A DNA stretch of 61,451 nt, taken from positions 1-61,451 of the forward strand of contig DASYKO010000137.1 of assembly GCA_035995285.1 (NCBI GenBank), given 5' to 3'. Each line of letters starts with the position of its first letter. Within the stretch, counting starts at the first letter, position 1. Below the pieces are notes generated by a model that did not search any database, had not been told where the DNA came from, and saw only the letters and a list, made by a program, of their open reading frames with translations. Below are positions 9,401 to 17,697 of this stretch, piece by piece. Source of the DNA: UBA7672 sp035995285 (GTDB taxonomy: Bacteria > Pseudomonadota > Alphaproteobacteria > Caulobacterales > Hyphomonadaceae). The position numbers and the translations under genes were made by a program.

Positions 9401-12400
9401 GGACTCAGCGTCTCGATGAGACGGCCCATGGTGTTGTAGGTGTAGTCGATCGTCGCGTTGAGCGCGTTGGTCTCGGCCGCAACCTCGCCGAAGGCCGTGT
9501 AGGTGCGCAGGGTTCGCAGATCCTGACGCGGGGCCGCCGAAAGCTCGCGCTGCGGCTCAATCACCTCGACCGCCTCGCCGCGGCTATTGTAGCGGGTGAT
9601 CGTGGCGATGACGCCGGATGCATAGCCGGAACCCACAACCGCCCAGTTCGTCGTGCTCCAGCGATTCAAGACCTGCGCAAGCGTCTGGTTCGAGATGTCG
9701 GCGCCGGAACTGGTGATCGCCACCGTCTGATGGCCTGCCGAGTCATAGAGGAAGTATTTCCATGTTCCATCGCCAGAGGTCGTACGCCAGACACGCCCAA
9801 CCGCGTCGTAATCCGAGTTCTGGTTGATCCGCCCGTTGACGCCCTGGCCCGTTACCTCGCCGAAGGTGTTGTAGATCGTCTGGGAATAATCGAGACCCGT
9901 GCGGTCCCACTGGCCGCTGGTATTGAGAGCGAGAATTCCCTGCCGCGTGACACGACCGGCCAGATCGTAGTCGTTGCCGATGGCGGCCACCATCGGCCCG
10001 TTGGAACCACCCTGGTCGTACACCTCGCGCTGCAGGCGCCCCATGACGTCGTAGACGTAGGTGTGCTGCGAGTTTTCAGAGTCCGTCATCGAAATGCGGC
10101 GGCCGCCGAGGCCGTATTCGTAGGTCGTGACGCGGGCATCCACGCCCGCTGCCCCGTCCTGGACAGCGCGCGTGAGATCGTTCAGGCCGTTGTAGTAATA
10201 GTGCGTGGTCGGAGTGACCTGGCGCAGAACGTGGGTGGGATTCGTCTGTATGTCGGTGAAGTCATCGATGGAGCTGCGCTGCTCTGACAGCATGCGCCCG
10301 CCGGCATCGTATACGTAGGTGATCTTGTCGTTGTCGGCAGCCTCGGTCTTGGTGAGAACCTGGCCAAGGGCGTTGTAGGTGTAAACGATCTTGGAGAACG
10401 ACAGCGTGTTCCCGCCCGCCCCGTCATGGATCAGGACGTTGAGCCTGAGCTCCTCGGTGCGTTGGCCAAGCTTGTCGTAGGTGAATTGCGTGATGCGGTC
10501 TTTTTGAGCGTCGGGTGTCACCGGCGGCCGTGACGCAACCGTCGGGGTTCCGCTTACCTTGTTGGCGTAGCGGATCTCCTTCAGCACGTTGCCGTCGGTG
10601 TTGTATTCAAAGTCGGTCCGGTAGCTCTCCTGATCGATCTGCGTGATCTTCCGGCCCAGCTTGTCGTAGTAGGAGAACACCTTCTGCTGGTTGGCGTCCG
10701 TCGAGCTGACGACATTCCCGACGGCGTCGTATTCGACCGTGGTGACGAGATCCTGGTTGGCGAAGCCCAGCGCGCCACCGGCGTACGTGGCGGTCAGAAT
10801 GGCGGGGATGCGGGTTTCAACGACCCGATTGAGCAGATCATAGCCATAGAGTGTGCGGCGGTACGCGCTGGTCGGATTCGGCGGCGCGCCGCCGGCAACA
10901 TCAGGCAGCCTCTCGATGCCTTCATAGGCGCGCGTCTCGGTGACGTTGCCATTGGGGTCGTAGATATTCTGGACGAGCGCGCCAACCTGCCTTGGCGGCG
11001 TTTCGGTGTTGTAGCCTGTGGCCGACACGGAGAAGGTTGCACGGTTCAGCGCATCGTACCACGTGACCGTGCGGGCGCCGACCGCGTTGCGGGTTTCGAT
11101 CACATTGCCGGAGCGATCGTAGAAGTACTGATCGATCGGCGTGGAAAGAACCGTTCCGCCATCGGACGTGGAGCTGGCCTGGAAGGCGTCGCCGATCTTG
11201 CGGGTCAGGCGGCCCAGCCCGTCATACTCATAGCTTGTGGTGCGTTGTTCGGGCCGGCCCGAGGCCTCGATCATCTTCGTACGGTTGCCGAGGGCGTCGT
11301 ATTCGTAGCGGTTGACGATGCTGTCGGCGACGATGTTGCCGAGAGAATCGTAGACATTGACGCCGATGAAACGCTCGGTGATCAGCTGGCCGCGGACGTC
11401 GTATTCGTTCTGTGTGCGCCCGCCGGCCTTGTTGTAGACATCGGTGCGCTCGCTGAAGCCGTTGAGGACGTAGCGTTCCGTATGCTCCGGCGCACCCGCA
11501 TTCGCCAGCGCATCCGCTGTGTCGACCACGCGCCCGAGCCGGTCATAGTGGAATGTCGTCGTTGCATCATACTGGGCGTTAGCGGCGAATACCGGCGCCA
11601 CGTCAATGCCGAAGGCAGTCGCGCGTTCGTACCGGCGAGTGACCGTCCAGACTTCGCCGAAGACCGTGTACGTGGTCTGGGTGACGTAACGCTCAGCATC
11701 CACCGTGGCGATGACGCGGCCGGCGCGGTCGTAATATGAATAGCTGTCTGCACCCAGGGCGTTGGTCGTCTTCACCACCTCGCCGAAGGCGTCGTAGTCG
11801 AACAGCGTGGCGCGGCCCAGCGCATCGGTCTGGCTGCTGACCTGTCCGGCCTTGTCGTATGCCGCCTGGCTGATGGCGCCGCGCGCATCGAAGGTGCGGG
11901 TCGTGTCGCCGAACGCGTTGTACTCGAACTGGGTGACGCTACCCACGGCATTGGTTTGCCTGACAACACGCCCGACACGGTCGTAGAGGAACGATGTCAC
12001 GGCGTTGTTGGCGTTTCTCGTGGTCAAGACATTGCCTAGGCCGTCGTAGGTATAGCTTTCGGACGCAGCTTCGGTGCGGCCGTAGGCGACGGTCTTGCGC
12101 AGAAGGCGGCCTGATGCGTCGTATTCGTAATAGACGCGCCTCTCTCCCGAGAGGCCGTAGCCGACGATGTCCTGCTGTTTCTCGCCGTTGGCGTAGAAGG
12201 TCGAGAGGCTGACGACGCCTGCGGCATCTGTCGACCGGTACATCCGGCCAAGCGGATCGTATTCGAACGTCTCGCTCCGCATCGCGCCCTTGTTGGCGGC
12301 GCGGATGTCGGCGATCGTGGTGGCGTCGCTGACGGCGATGGCGCCGGCATACCTGCGTTGCGCAGTGACGCGGCCTTCGGAATCGTAGTCGCTGAGCGTG

Positions 12401-15400
12401 ACATAGCCCTCGGCGTCGGCCGTGCCGATGACTTCGCCGCGCGCGGAATAATAGGTGCGGGAGATACGTGCATTGGCGCCGTTGGCAGACGCCCACGTAT
12501 CGAAGCCGGCCTTCCAGCCCGGGCTGTTGAGATCGACGCCGCTGAGCAGCACGGCGAATTGCGTCGCCTTGATCACGCGGCCTTCCACGTCATAGGCGAA
12601 GGACGTCACGGCGCCGGTTGTGTCGACGGAATAGCTGACCTGGCCCTTGTCGTTGTAGACGCTGTAGCCGCTCCGGTTGGCGGGGTTGGCTGACAGAGAC
12701 GCAACGGCGGCTGCAAGCGTTGCGGCTGTGTAGGACGACAGGACGCCGATGGGCGCTGCATAGACAATCGTCTTGCGGACCTGTCCGGTGGTCTGCGTGC
12801 CCGAGCCTTCGGTATAGACGACTTCGGTTACGCGGTTGAGCCCGTCGACCGTCCAGCGCAGCAGGCTCTGGTTGTCGTAGACATAGCGCGTCGAGGCGTC
12901 GTGAGCGGCATCCAGCGTGATGGAGGCCTGAAGCTGGTCGAACGTGCCATTCGCGCGCAGATTCGCGTCGTTCGTGGTCGCGTTGGCGAAGCGCTGTTCG
13001 CGAACCTTCTGCCCCGAGCTGTCGTAATCGACGCGGCTGAGATATCCCTCGCCGTCCAGCGCGCCGATGAGCCGGCCGTCGCGATCGTAAAATGTACGCG
13101 ACACGCGATCCTTGGCGTCGGCGCCCGGCAGGACAACGGCCGTGGGTGCGGTTGTCTTGAAGGATGCGACCGACGCGAGCCGGTTGACGTATTGCGTTGT
13201 CTTGATCAGGCGGCCGACGCCGTCATAGGCGTAGGCGGTGACGGATCCATCGCCGGAGATCGTTTCGAGGACCTGGCCGGCTATGTCGTAGATGCTCCAC
13301 TGCCAGACATCGAGGGCCGACGCGCCAGGCCGCAGCGTGGCAATGTCGATCTCGCTGTTGGGATCGTTGAACTGGTTGACCTGCGCGGCCGACAACAGCG
13401 TGCCATAGTGCACGGATGCGACCAGCCGCCCCGTCAGATCGTAGCGGTATTCGGAGATCTCGCCGGTCTCGGCGATGTCCGCGATCTTGCGGCCGACGCG
13501 GTCGTAAAGGAAATAGCTATGCTTGCCGGTGGCGTCGATGACGTGGCGGGTCTGGCCGTTCTTGTCGGCGAAGGCGTACTGCGTGCCGCTGGGGACTTCG
13601 GGGCCGAAATCCGTTGCGCTGATCAGGTCGCCGGCTTTGTTGAATACCGAGACGTTCGCGTAGCCCAGGCTTGTCGAAATGGTCGTGCGGGTCAGCGCGT
13701 CGTCGAACACGATAGTCGTCTGTCCGCCAGACAGGTTGACCGAGCCGGTCAGCCTTCCCATGCCGTCATAGACGAAAGTTTCCTGGCCCTGCCCAACGGT
13801 CTGCCGGCTGCGAAGCAGGCCGGTCTGATCGTAGAAGAAGAAGGTGTCGGTCTTGCCGCCGGCCGCGCTCGCAGCACCGGCTGCCGTGGTGCTGCTGGAG
13901 GTGATCGTCTCGATGACGGCGCCGCGGCCGTCATAGACGATCTCGCTGACCTTCACCGTGGACTTGTCGGCGATTCCAGCGCGCCAGTTGAGCATGTCCG
14001 TCAGCGTCGGGACTGCTGCGCCGACAGGATAGGTCTGCTGCGTGTAGGAGTAGGTGAACCTGAGCGCGCCCTCGGTCGAATAGTCGTATTCGGTGACATT
14101 GCCTTCGCCGCTTATCGCGAAGCGCAGATGCCTCTCGGAATCATAGACGTAGCGGGTGTAGAGCGATCCCGATCCGGACGAGGCTGAAGAGCCCGTGCGG
14201 GTCTCCAGGATAAGGTCGCCAGCTCCATTGTAGGACTTGTCGACGATGCGGCCCAACGCGTCGGTGACGCGGGTCACCTTGCCATTTGCATCGTTCACAT
14301 AGGTGGTCGCCGCACCGTCCGGACCGGTGACCTTGTTCAGGTGGCCGATCTTACCGCCGATGTCGGCATCGTACTCGAAATGCACGATCTGCACCGGGCT
14401 GCCGGGCGCTGCCGATGGAGCGTTTACGTAAGTCAGCCGGTTGAAGGAATCGATCGTGAGGGTTGTGACCTGCCCGCGCGGATCGGTGATGGTTCTGGTC
14501 AGGCCGACGCCGTAGTCGATCGTCGTGGTGCGGACATCGGCGCCCGCCACTGTCTGCGTGAACTGCCATGCCCGGCCAAGGCCGTCATACTGAATCGCGA
14601 GCTCGGATCCGTCAGTCTGCTTGATCGTCGCCACGCGGCGCGATGTTCCGTCGTAGGTGTAGTACGTGCTGTAGACCTTGGGTTCGTTCGCGAGATTGTC
14701 GTCGGGCGTGAGGTCCGTACGAACCGTGATCAGCCGATCCTGCCCGTCATACTCGTAATATGTGCGGGTCAGTGTCTTGTTCTGGCCGTCATCGACATAG
14801 CCCGTACGAACATAGTCGATATGCGTGCCGGCCGCAGACCAATGGTACTCGGTGTACTCGCCATTGGCGGTGGTGACCCGTTGAAGCTGACCGGCAGCCG
14901 TATAGGCAAATGTCAGCGAGTTTCCGTCGGTGTCGCTCTGCTGGATGATCCGCCACGAGTCGGCGCCTGCGGCGTCGTAGGTTTCGGTAATGCCGCTGTC
15001 GGCATCAATCCAGGTCCAGGTGCTGCCGGACGGCGACCAGTAGAGCCGGCCCTTTGGGCCGATGCTCTGCAGGTCTTCATAGTAGGTGCCATTCGACGTG
15101 TAGACGATTTCAGTTCCATCCGCAGACATGCGGCGGATCGTGCTTCCGGCGATATCGAACGCCCCGACCCGGCCATAGACGCGGCGATCCGTGCTCTGGC
15201 GCCAGTAGTCGCCATTGTCGTCGAGCGTTCCCATGCTGTTGTAAGTGCGGGAAATCCCAACATCCGGGCCTCGGCCGACCAGGAATTCGTCCTGGTGGGT
15301 GAGAATGAGATTGCCGTTGGCTGCGTTGAGGAACACGCCCTCGCCGCCGCGCCCCAATGAGGACGAGCCAAGCAAGCCGGCCCCGCCAAGAAGCGCCCCA

Positions 15401-15447
15401 GAGCCGCGCCCGAAACCGGCGCCAAGGCCCGTGAAGATTGCAACCAT
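3496..15447 (-). CDS. Giant RHS/YD-repeat polymorphic toxin with Tyr-rich tandem repeats and LysM-like module
   Basis: This 3983-residue protein begins MVAIFTGLGAGFGRGSG and has a short Gly-rich lead, with no PAAR domain and no clear signal peptide. Residues about 30-2330 are RHS/YD repeats (recurrent YDxxGR, YEYDALGR). At about 2330-2765 a Tyr-rich block contains two tandem arrays, after which RHS repeats resume to about 3195. A LysM-like domain lies at about 3230-3278 (YVVRGGETLSSIAQNMWGD), followed by a PKPKK linker, a long Ala/Gly/Val hydrophobic segment at about 3310-3420, and a segment shared with the orphan cassette to about 3545. The variable tip is about 3550-3983 and ends with LRMPSGNEVGANSFWRPGG and TSGGVPEAV, a motif I associate with other polymorphic-toxin ends but cannot name. 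RHS cores form a shell around the toxin (family knowledge). The secretion route is not shown by the sequence. Confidence 0.9.
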   Translation of the reverse strand: MVAIFTGLGAGFGRGSGALLGGAGLLGSSSLGRGGEGVFLNAANGNLILTHQDEFLVGRGPDVGISRTYNSMGTLDDNGDYWRQSTDRRVYGRVGAFDIAGSTIRRMSADGTEIVYTSNGTYYEDLQSIGPKGRLYWSPSGSTWTWIDADSGITETYDAAGADSWRIIQQSDTDGNSLTFAYTAAGQLQRVTTANGEYTEYHWSAAGTHIDYVRTGYVDDGQNKTLTRTYYEYDGQDRLITVRTDLTPDDNLANEPKVYSTYYTYDGTSRRVATIKQTDGSELAIQYDGLGRAWQFTQTVAGADVRTTTIDYGVGLTRTITDPRGQVTTLTIDSFNRLTYVNAPSAAPGSPVQIVHFEYDADIGGKIGHLNKVTGPDGAATTYVNDANGKVTRVTDALGRIVDKSYNGAGDLILETRTGSSASSGSGSLYTRYVYDSERHLRFAISGEGNVTEYDYSTEGALRFTYSYTQQTYPVGAAVPTLTDMLNWRAGIADKSTVKVSEIVYDGRGAVIETITSSSTTAAGAASAAGGKTDTFFFYDQTGLLRSRQTVGQGQETFVYDGMGRLTGSVNLSGGQTTIVFDDALTRTTISTSLGYANVSVFNKAGDLISATDFGPEVPSGTQYAFADKNGQTRHVIDATGKHSYFLYDRVGRKIADIAETGEISEYRYDLTGRLVASVHYGTLLSAAQVNQFNDPNSEIDIATLRPGASALDVWQWSIYDIAGQVLETISGDGSVTAYAYDGVGRLIKTTQYVNRLASVASFKTTAPTAVVLPGADAKDRVSRTFYDRDGRLIGALDGEGYLSRVDYDSSGQKVREQRFANATTNDANLRANGTFDQLQASITLDAAHDASTRYVYDNQSLLRWTVDGLNRVTEVVYTEGSGTQTTGQVRKTIVYAAPIGVLSSYTAATLAAAVASLSANPANRSGYSVYNDKGQVSYSVDTTGAVTSFAYDVEGRVIKATQFAVLLSGVDLNSPGWKAGFDTWASANGANARISRTYYSARGEVIGTADAEGYVTLSDYDSEGRVTAQRRYAGAIAVSDATTIADIRAANKGAMRSETFEYDPLGRMYRSTDAAGVVSLSTFYANGEKQQDIVGYGLSGERRVYYEYDASGRLLRKTVAYGRTEAASESYTYDGLGNVLTTRNANNAVTSFLYDRVGRVVRQTNAVGSVTQFEYNAFGDTTRTFDARGAISQAAYDKAGQVSSQTDALGRATLFDYDAFGEVVKTTNALGADSYSYYDRAGRVIATVDAERYVTQTTYTVFGEVWTVTRRYERATAFGIDVAPVFAANAQYDATTTFHYDRLGRVVDTADALANAGAPEHTERYVLNGFSERTDVYNKAGGRTQNEYDVRGQLITERFIGVNVYDSLGNIVADSIVNRYEYDALGNRTKMIEASGRPEQRTTSYEYDGLGRLTRKIGDAFQASSTSDGGTVLSTPIDQYFYDRSGNVIETRNAVGARTVTWYDALNRATFSVSATGYNTETPPRQVGALVQNIYDPNGNVTETRAYEGIERLPDVAGGAPPNPTSAYRRTLYGYDLLNRVVETRIPAILTATYAGGALGFANQDLVTTVEYDAVGNVVSSTDANQQKVFSYYDKLGRKITQIDQESYRTDFEYNTDGNVLKEIRYANKVSGTPTVASRPPVTPDAQKDRITQFTYDKLGQRTEELRLNVLIHDGAGGNTLSFSKIVYTYNALGQVLTKTEAADNDKITYVYDAGGRMLSEQRSSIDDFTDIQTNPTHVLRQVTPTTHYYYNGLNDLTRAVQDGAAGVDARVTTYEYGLGGRRISMTDSENSQHTYVYDVMGRLQREVYDQGGSNGPMVAAIGNDYDLAGRVTRQGILALNTSGQWDRTGLDYSQTIYNTFGEVTGQGVNGRINQNSDYDAVGRVWRTTSGDGTWKYFLYDSAGHQTVAITSSGADISNQTLAQVLNRWSTTNWAVVGSGYASGVIATITRYNSRGEAVEVIEPQRELSAAPRQDLRTLRTYTAFGEVAAETNALNATIDYTYNTMGRLIETLSPQVSITGEDGVPTLTRPVDRKYYDASGRLVATRDANGNLTTMTLLKGTGFGGTEALVVDVRTAIDGATVHTDYDVHGDARRVTDQNGRVTSQTFDRMGRLVTMQKPDGYIEHYEYDALGQRTKRWVTGPTIQQVDAEVTEYDRQGRVTSQRSIGGDTTTYSYVWDGSISTSGIGASGGWTKTTTYANDKFFSTEVTDQFGRDVSKIDLSRERTSVFVYDAAGRMVQRTGAEPVSYTFYNTGRVSAVFTLDGTIESSTWKRERTSYEYDAAGNVRRELTAKDTSQANWTDETWEEHWIDYDVNHVSYETVWVQVGTQHHNDFTGGPGNYYQITGYNPQTVIDHYDTTTVVTGYETVHQFTGGPGNYYRITGYNSSQVFDHYDTSQVLDHYETQTVIDHYATQTVIDHYDTQTVLDHYNTSYAIDHYDVSYVLDHYDTSYVIDHYDTSYVIDHYNTSQVVDHYDTSYVLDHYDTTQQWQTNVAHWTGGWTVDPYGKPVYEEYYEYYDDWVSVQTPVYVPVQTPVYTTVYTPVYAPVYTPVYVPVYTPVYNTVYTPVYVPVYTPVYVQVQVPVYAQVQVPVYTQIQVPIYVTVNTPVYTTVYTPIYQQVNPNVYSADYTELYQVVHTPHEHWEPEYDPVTGKTLPVMHYDYTDDYVLVQGQYYNTYQQAIYGTVQTPVYRTDQIPIYQAIDPANNYLPNIATMYRLQNGVYAQVQGPYYNSYDTPILEQQTHEIHTVEHVHQYDPIYHAPQPYVDTTYTPITDSTAIYDALGRMTSWTTANTATTPAASMSWEYDANGNIRHTHTDFNQLDGQGNTASQMSQDFWYKYDIHNRVITSKGKLIDGAIRRDVGGSDIYYDLAGQRVQLLSGEFYTDIQWLVPGDVSAGYITMDMYRVHREDYGYDSAGRVNAVWVNDGAMEVSAYNPNFIPAKGALRATFEYDGYGRQINQIDYRAYAPPGTTSLMSYQHQSWYNAKGQLERDKTITVKPDSAGAWHAEVSESEYSYGDGDKYMLGSVVTVETESYQNANTSSALHQVQYNTYEWWDSAVLTKTTTEKALSTIELAKQRAAQYILGGMLYSILAPATGPVHSSVYTYRNMSGVSRLKEVVIDDDRDRHVFYQTDLSGTITRRDEQDGFTANGDPHEVWHRFAGREIGYVGNNGSYETDYATSIYAHEVQSPPANTAAAAMRTGALGSPFDFDQGPKGITSMYQGSSTGAYVVRGGETLSSIAQNMWGDASLWWKIADANGLSQNAALNAGQQLVIPAGVMRNTYNANTFTPYDPQAAMGNNAPGPVLPKPKKQNGWDMFAKILMVVVAVVVAAVVAPYLAGAISQLAGGTVALGTTATVGGVTTTTFGAGALTAGEAGAMALTAAFSGGAVTLGGVGASAFAIGGAIAGAAASIASQVVGVASGVQEKFSWNAVAMGAIGGALGSGSLGIASPILRAMTSNALGQGAAMALHWQSKFSWSGMAAAGIGSWIGGHMPGGIVEHSTASAIANAATRSLIDHTDFGDNLLAAIPDAIGQTIGQMFAGSIAKSVERASLSSKAGEIDSEEAARAVPASSRSQRDPRLIDAQLKLGPFDGFALRYGQTTNRQAVADSAALQIELLTSALPTATGAQKPILEQQLLEAMGRMELAAPGALRNSGLTFEAGQVEAVEQYAIAANQMARALRNDPDFVPIRRDIVAMMDGPQAANWGTYLDRTFAMFAATEMTVSAGGEEARLKAIGILAARRNAVKLTISDALWGDTPNNLTTHTPIYQIDERLSVAAIELMTPDERRAADFGARQISGAEELYRLIPLLNDTAVGAVQYIGMARSAAKTSGIIDQKAFADASKPLYGPRPAPESYLSQEYIDAHASLFRNGAARVQSSTRGFGARRDTWVIPADLARSAIKQAGGNVAALERSLGLNPGDLGTNPMLVEIPKPLNLRMPSGNEVGANSFWRPGGYTSGGVPEAVINAPVPGSYTMKPVW
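7564..7875 (-). repeat. 13 x 24-bp tandem array coding an 8-residue V-x-T-P-V-Y repeat in the RHS protein
   Basis: Thirteen consecutive 24-base units code residues 2525-2628. Typical units are VYTPVYVP, VYTPVYAP, VQTPVYTT and VQVPVYAQ, with the Val-Tyr pair strictly spaced every 8 residues. The frame is never broken. The alternation of Val/Thr/Tyr suggests a continuous beta structure. A few more isolated units (QTPVYRT, QIPIYQA) follow near 7340-7390, so the array may once have been longer. Confidence 0.95.
7987..8283 (-). repeat. 11 x 27-bp tandem array coding a 9-residue S-Y-V-I-D-H-Y-D-T repeat in the RHS protein
   Basis: Eleven consecutive 27-base units code residues 2389-2487. The unit is [SQ]-[YQT]-V-[ILVF]-D-H-Y-[DNEA]-T, with D-H-Y invariant. 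Just N-terminal (8290-8450) are two copies of FTGGPGNYYxITGYN and one more isolated VIDHYDT unit. The codons of the units vary at third positions, so the array is not a very recent DNA expansion and is probably kept by selection on the protein (inference). Confidence 0.95.
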
Positions 15448-15659
15448 CCCCGACTACTCCCAATCCATCGGAGCCGGCAGATGAACCCTGTCCCAACTCC
15501 TTTATGGCTAGTCGGCGGGATCAGGCCGAAGTTTAGGGTGAGGGTGAGATTTCTCTAGTTATTCACAGATCGGCCCGGAGCGAGCGGGGGCCTTCGAATA
15601 ACGCCCGCGCCGCAACAACTTGCCGGCCGCCACGTGATACCGGCGCGTCCGCTGAAAGC
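15448..15659. other. Intergenic region upstream of the RHS gene
   Basis: This is 212 bases between the end of the first condensation-domain gene and the RHS start. Just upstream of the RHS ATG the minus strand reads GTCGGGG, a possible but very close ribosome binding site. A short GGCCC...GGGCC inverted repeat near 15572-15592 is the only structure I noticed. No confident promoter was found. Confidence 0.4.
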
Positions 15660-17183
15660 TCAGCCAATAAGGTCGGCCGCCTTGCGGTTTCCCTGTGTGG
15701 CCAGCAACGGAAGGAATGACACGATGTCAGTCATCATCTCTGCAACTCGCGCCGGGTCGATTCCTTTGTCTGAAACCGTGGTCTGGATATCCAGCCGGTC
15801 ATCGCTTTCCAGCACGCCGATGTGCAGGTCGCGGCTGAACTGCGACTGAAGCTGACGCGGCAGACGCGACATGCCGACTCGCAGACCTCGCAGGGCACGC
15901 TCGCGGCCGGGCGATCCGAGGGACATTGTGGCGCTGAGAGCATCCGTCGTCGCCCACGCCTCGGTACTCGCTGCGGCCGGACCAATATCGCCACTGGGAA
16001 CAGAGACGGCGGCGCCTTCGCTCCAGTTCGCCGAAACTTCCGGCCGGGCACCCTCTGCTGGCCGTTCAATCGTTGCGGACTGCGCGTCGTCGCCGCTTCG
16101 ACGGGACCTCCGCACATAGTTGAGAATGACCGAGCCAACCCCCAGCCGCTCCAGAACTTCGGCTTCTATCGGTTTTCGAAAATCGGCGACAGCGATCGCC
16201 GCTTCGCGTGTCCGTTCCAGAACAGTGGTGAGCCGGGGAGCTCCGCCAAGATCGACGAACAAGGGGCGCAGCTGCATGAAACAGCCCATCACGCCGCCGA
16301 AGCCCGCTGGCCGGCCCTGGGTAAACGAGCCGAGAAGCACTTGGTCCTGCTTCGCCCATTTCGCCAGCGCGAGACAAAGGGCAGCCTGAAACTGGATCGC
16401 AAGTGTGGCCCTGGCGCCGAATGCATGCTGCCGCGCGGCAAGGACGATATCCGATGGAATTTCGAAGCTCTGGCCGGCCCAGGCGCCAACCGGCGCACGC
16501 CGTCCCTTGCCGTCCGGCAAGTGGAATGGCCGAGCGCGGGCAAGCGCTTTCTTCCAGTATCTGGCGGCTTCCTCCCGGCCCCCGCCCTTGAGCCAGGAAG
16601 ATTCCCACAGCGCGAAGTCCGAATACTGAAGCTTCGGAGGCGGAAGCGGATCGGCGCCGGAGACGCGGCGCATATACCCCAGCATCAATTCCCGGAAGAA
16701 TATGCCGATCGAGACGTTGTCCGTCACGATGTGATGCAGGAAACCTGCGAGGAGATACCGGTCGGTCCCGGTCTTGAACAATTCCAGCCGGACGGTTCCG
16801 CCATCGAGCGATACCGGCGCATCATAGATTGTCTTCAGCCTTTGCCAGATCAGCAGTTCGCGAACGCGGGCGTCTGCATCCGACATATCGAGAGGGCGTA
16901 GAAGAACATCTTCCACCGCGCTCGATGATTGGACCCATGTCTTGCCTGATGGGGCATAGCGCGCGCGCAGAACATCGTGCCGGCGCGTGAGTTCCTGGAA
17001 AGATCCGAGAAAGGCCCGGACATCGAGCGGGCCTTCCATGCGCCAGACGACGGGAAGCCATTGTTCGTGAATGGGAAGATTGTCCGGGTCCAGCCAGGGC
17101 AGCTGCGCCATCGATACCGGCGCTTCCGACGGCCGGATGCGGCTGCCGGTCTCGAGTTTCGGAAGTCTCGTCCGCGTGTCCAT
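15660..17183 (-). CDS. Stand-alone NRPS-type condensation-domain protein 1
   Basis: A 507-residue single-domain protein with the fold and motifs of nonribosomal peptide synthetase condensation domains. It has EQWLPVVWRMEGPLDVRAFLGSFQELTRRHDVLR (C1/C2 region) and an intact catalytic HHIVTD at about residues 150-155 (HHxxxD). YSDFALWE and a GSFTQGRPAGFGGVMGCF segment (C5-like) follow. Such domains couple a carrier-bound acyl or aminoacyl group to an amine or alcohol. I start at the ATG at 17183 because GGGGGAGAGG lies just upstream; an in-frame start five codons earlier lacks this. It is a paralogue of the protein at 19435-21009 and lies near a carrier protein and an AMP ligase. The substrate is unknown. 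Confidence 0.85.
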   Translation of the reverse strand: MDTRTRLPKLETGSRIRPSEAPVSMAQLPWLDPDNLPIHEQWLPVVWRMEGPLDVRAFLGSFQELTRRHDVLRARYAPSGKTWVQSSSAVEDVLLRPLDMSDADARVRELLIWQRLKTIYDAPVSLDGGTVRLELFKTGTDRYLLAGFLHHIVTDNVSIGIFFRELMLGYMRRVSGADPLPPPKLQYSDFALWESSWLKGGGREEAARYWKKALARARPFHLPDGKGRRAPVGAWAGQSFEIPSDIVLAARQHAFGARATLAIQFQAALCLALAKWAKQDQVLLGSFTQGRPAGFGGVMGCFMQLRPLFVDLGGAPRLTTVLERTREAAIAVADFRKPIEAEVLERLGVGSVILNYVRRSRRSGDDAQSATIERPAEGARPEVSANWSEGAAVSVPSGDIGPAAASTEAWATTDALSATMSLGSPGRERALRGLRVGMSRLPRQLQSQFSRDLHIGVLESDDRLDIQTTVSDKGIDPARVAEMMTDIVSFLPLLATQGNRKAADLIG

Positions 17184-17394
17184 GCACCTCTCCCCCAAAA
17201 CAGGCGCGCTTCAGCGAAGGCTGCACGAAACGGAGATCGCTTGAAGATTGGAAATCGAAATTAGATGTGGATCACTTTCTGATGTGGAGGTCGTCAGCAT
17301 CGCGATCACTCACAAGAGCGAGACGCAGTGCGTTTGCTTTGGATGATCGAGCCGATATGGTCAGGCTGTCTCTCATGCATGCGTTGGGGCCTTC

Positions 17395-17679
17395 ATGTTC
17401 AAGACCGAAAATCAGAAGACGACACGCCCGGGCAGCAACCAGCCCGACGCGATCGCCGCAGAAATCGCAGCGATGCTCGCGCAAATCCTTGCAAAGCCTT
17501 CAGTCAAACCGGACGACGACTTCTTTGAGCTGGGCGGTGACTCGCTGAGCGCAACAGAGTTGATGATTGCGATCCACGGGCGCTTCGGCGTCGTGATGGA
17601 TCCGGTGGAAGTCTTCGAGCAGCCGAAAATACGGCTCCTAGCGCGCATCGTCGCCGACGTCGTGAGCCAGACTCCATAG
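17395..17679 (+). CDS. Stand-alone acyl/peptidyl carrier protein
   Basis: A 94-residue phosphopantetheine-binding domain. The motif DDFFELGGDSLSATEL contains the Ser (residue 50) that would carry the 4'-phosphopantetheine arm, and IHGRFGVVMDPVEVFEQPKI is the usual helix II-III region. The GGDSL form favours a peptidyl-type over a fatty-acid-type carrier. It is transcribed opposite to its neighbours, divergent from condensation protein 1 and convergent with the AMP ligase, whose stop is 18 bases away. It probably holds the building block activated by that ligase. A phosphopantetheinyl transferase is not in the window. Confidence 0.9.
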   Translation: MFKTENQKTTRPGSNQPDAIAAEIAAMLAQILAKPSVKPDDDFFELGGDSLSATELMIAIHGRFGVVMDPVEVFEQPKIRLLARIVADVVSQTP

Positions 17680-17697
17680 ATTCAGCCTCTTCCAGCG

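Noticed and set aside
12901..14187. Long plus-strand frame opposite RHS repeats
   Set aside because: Antisense frame with no recognisable motif and no ribosome binding site.
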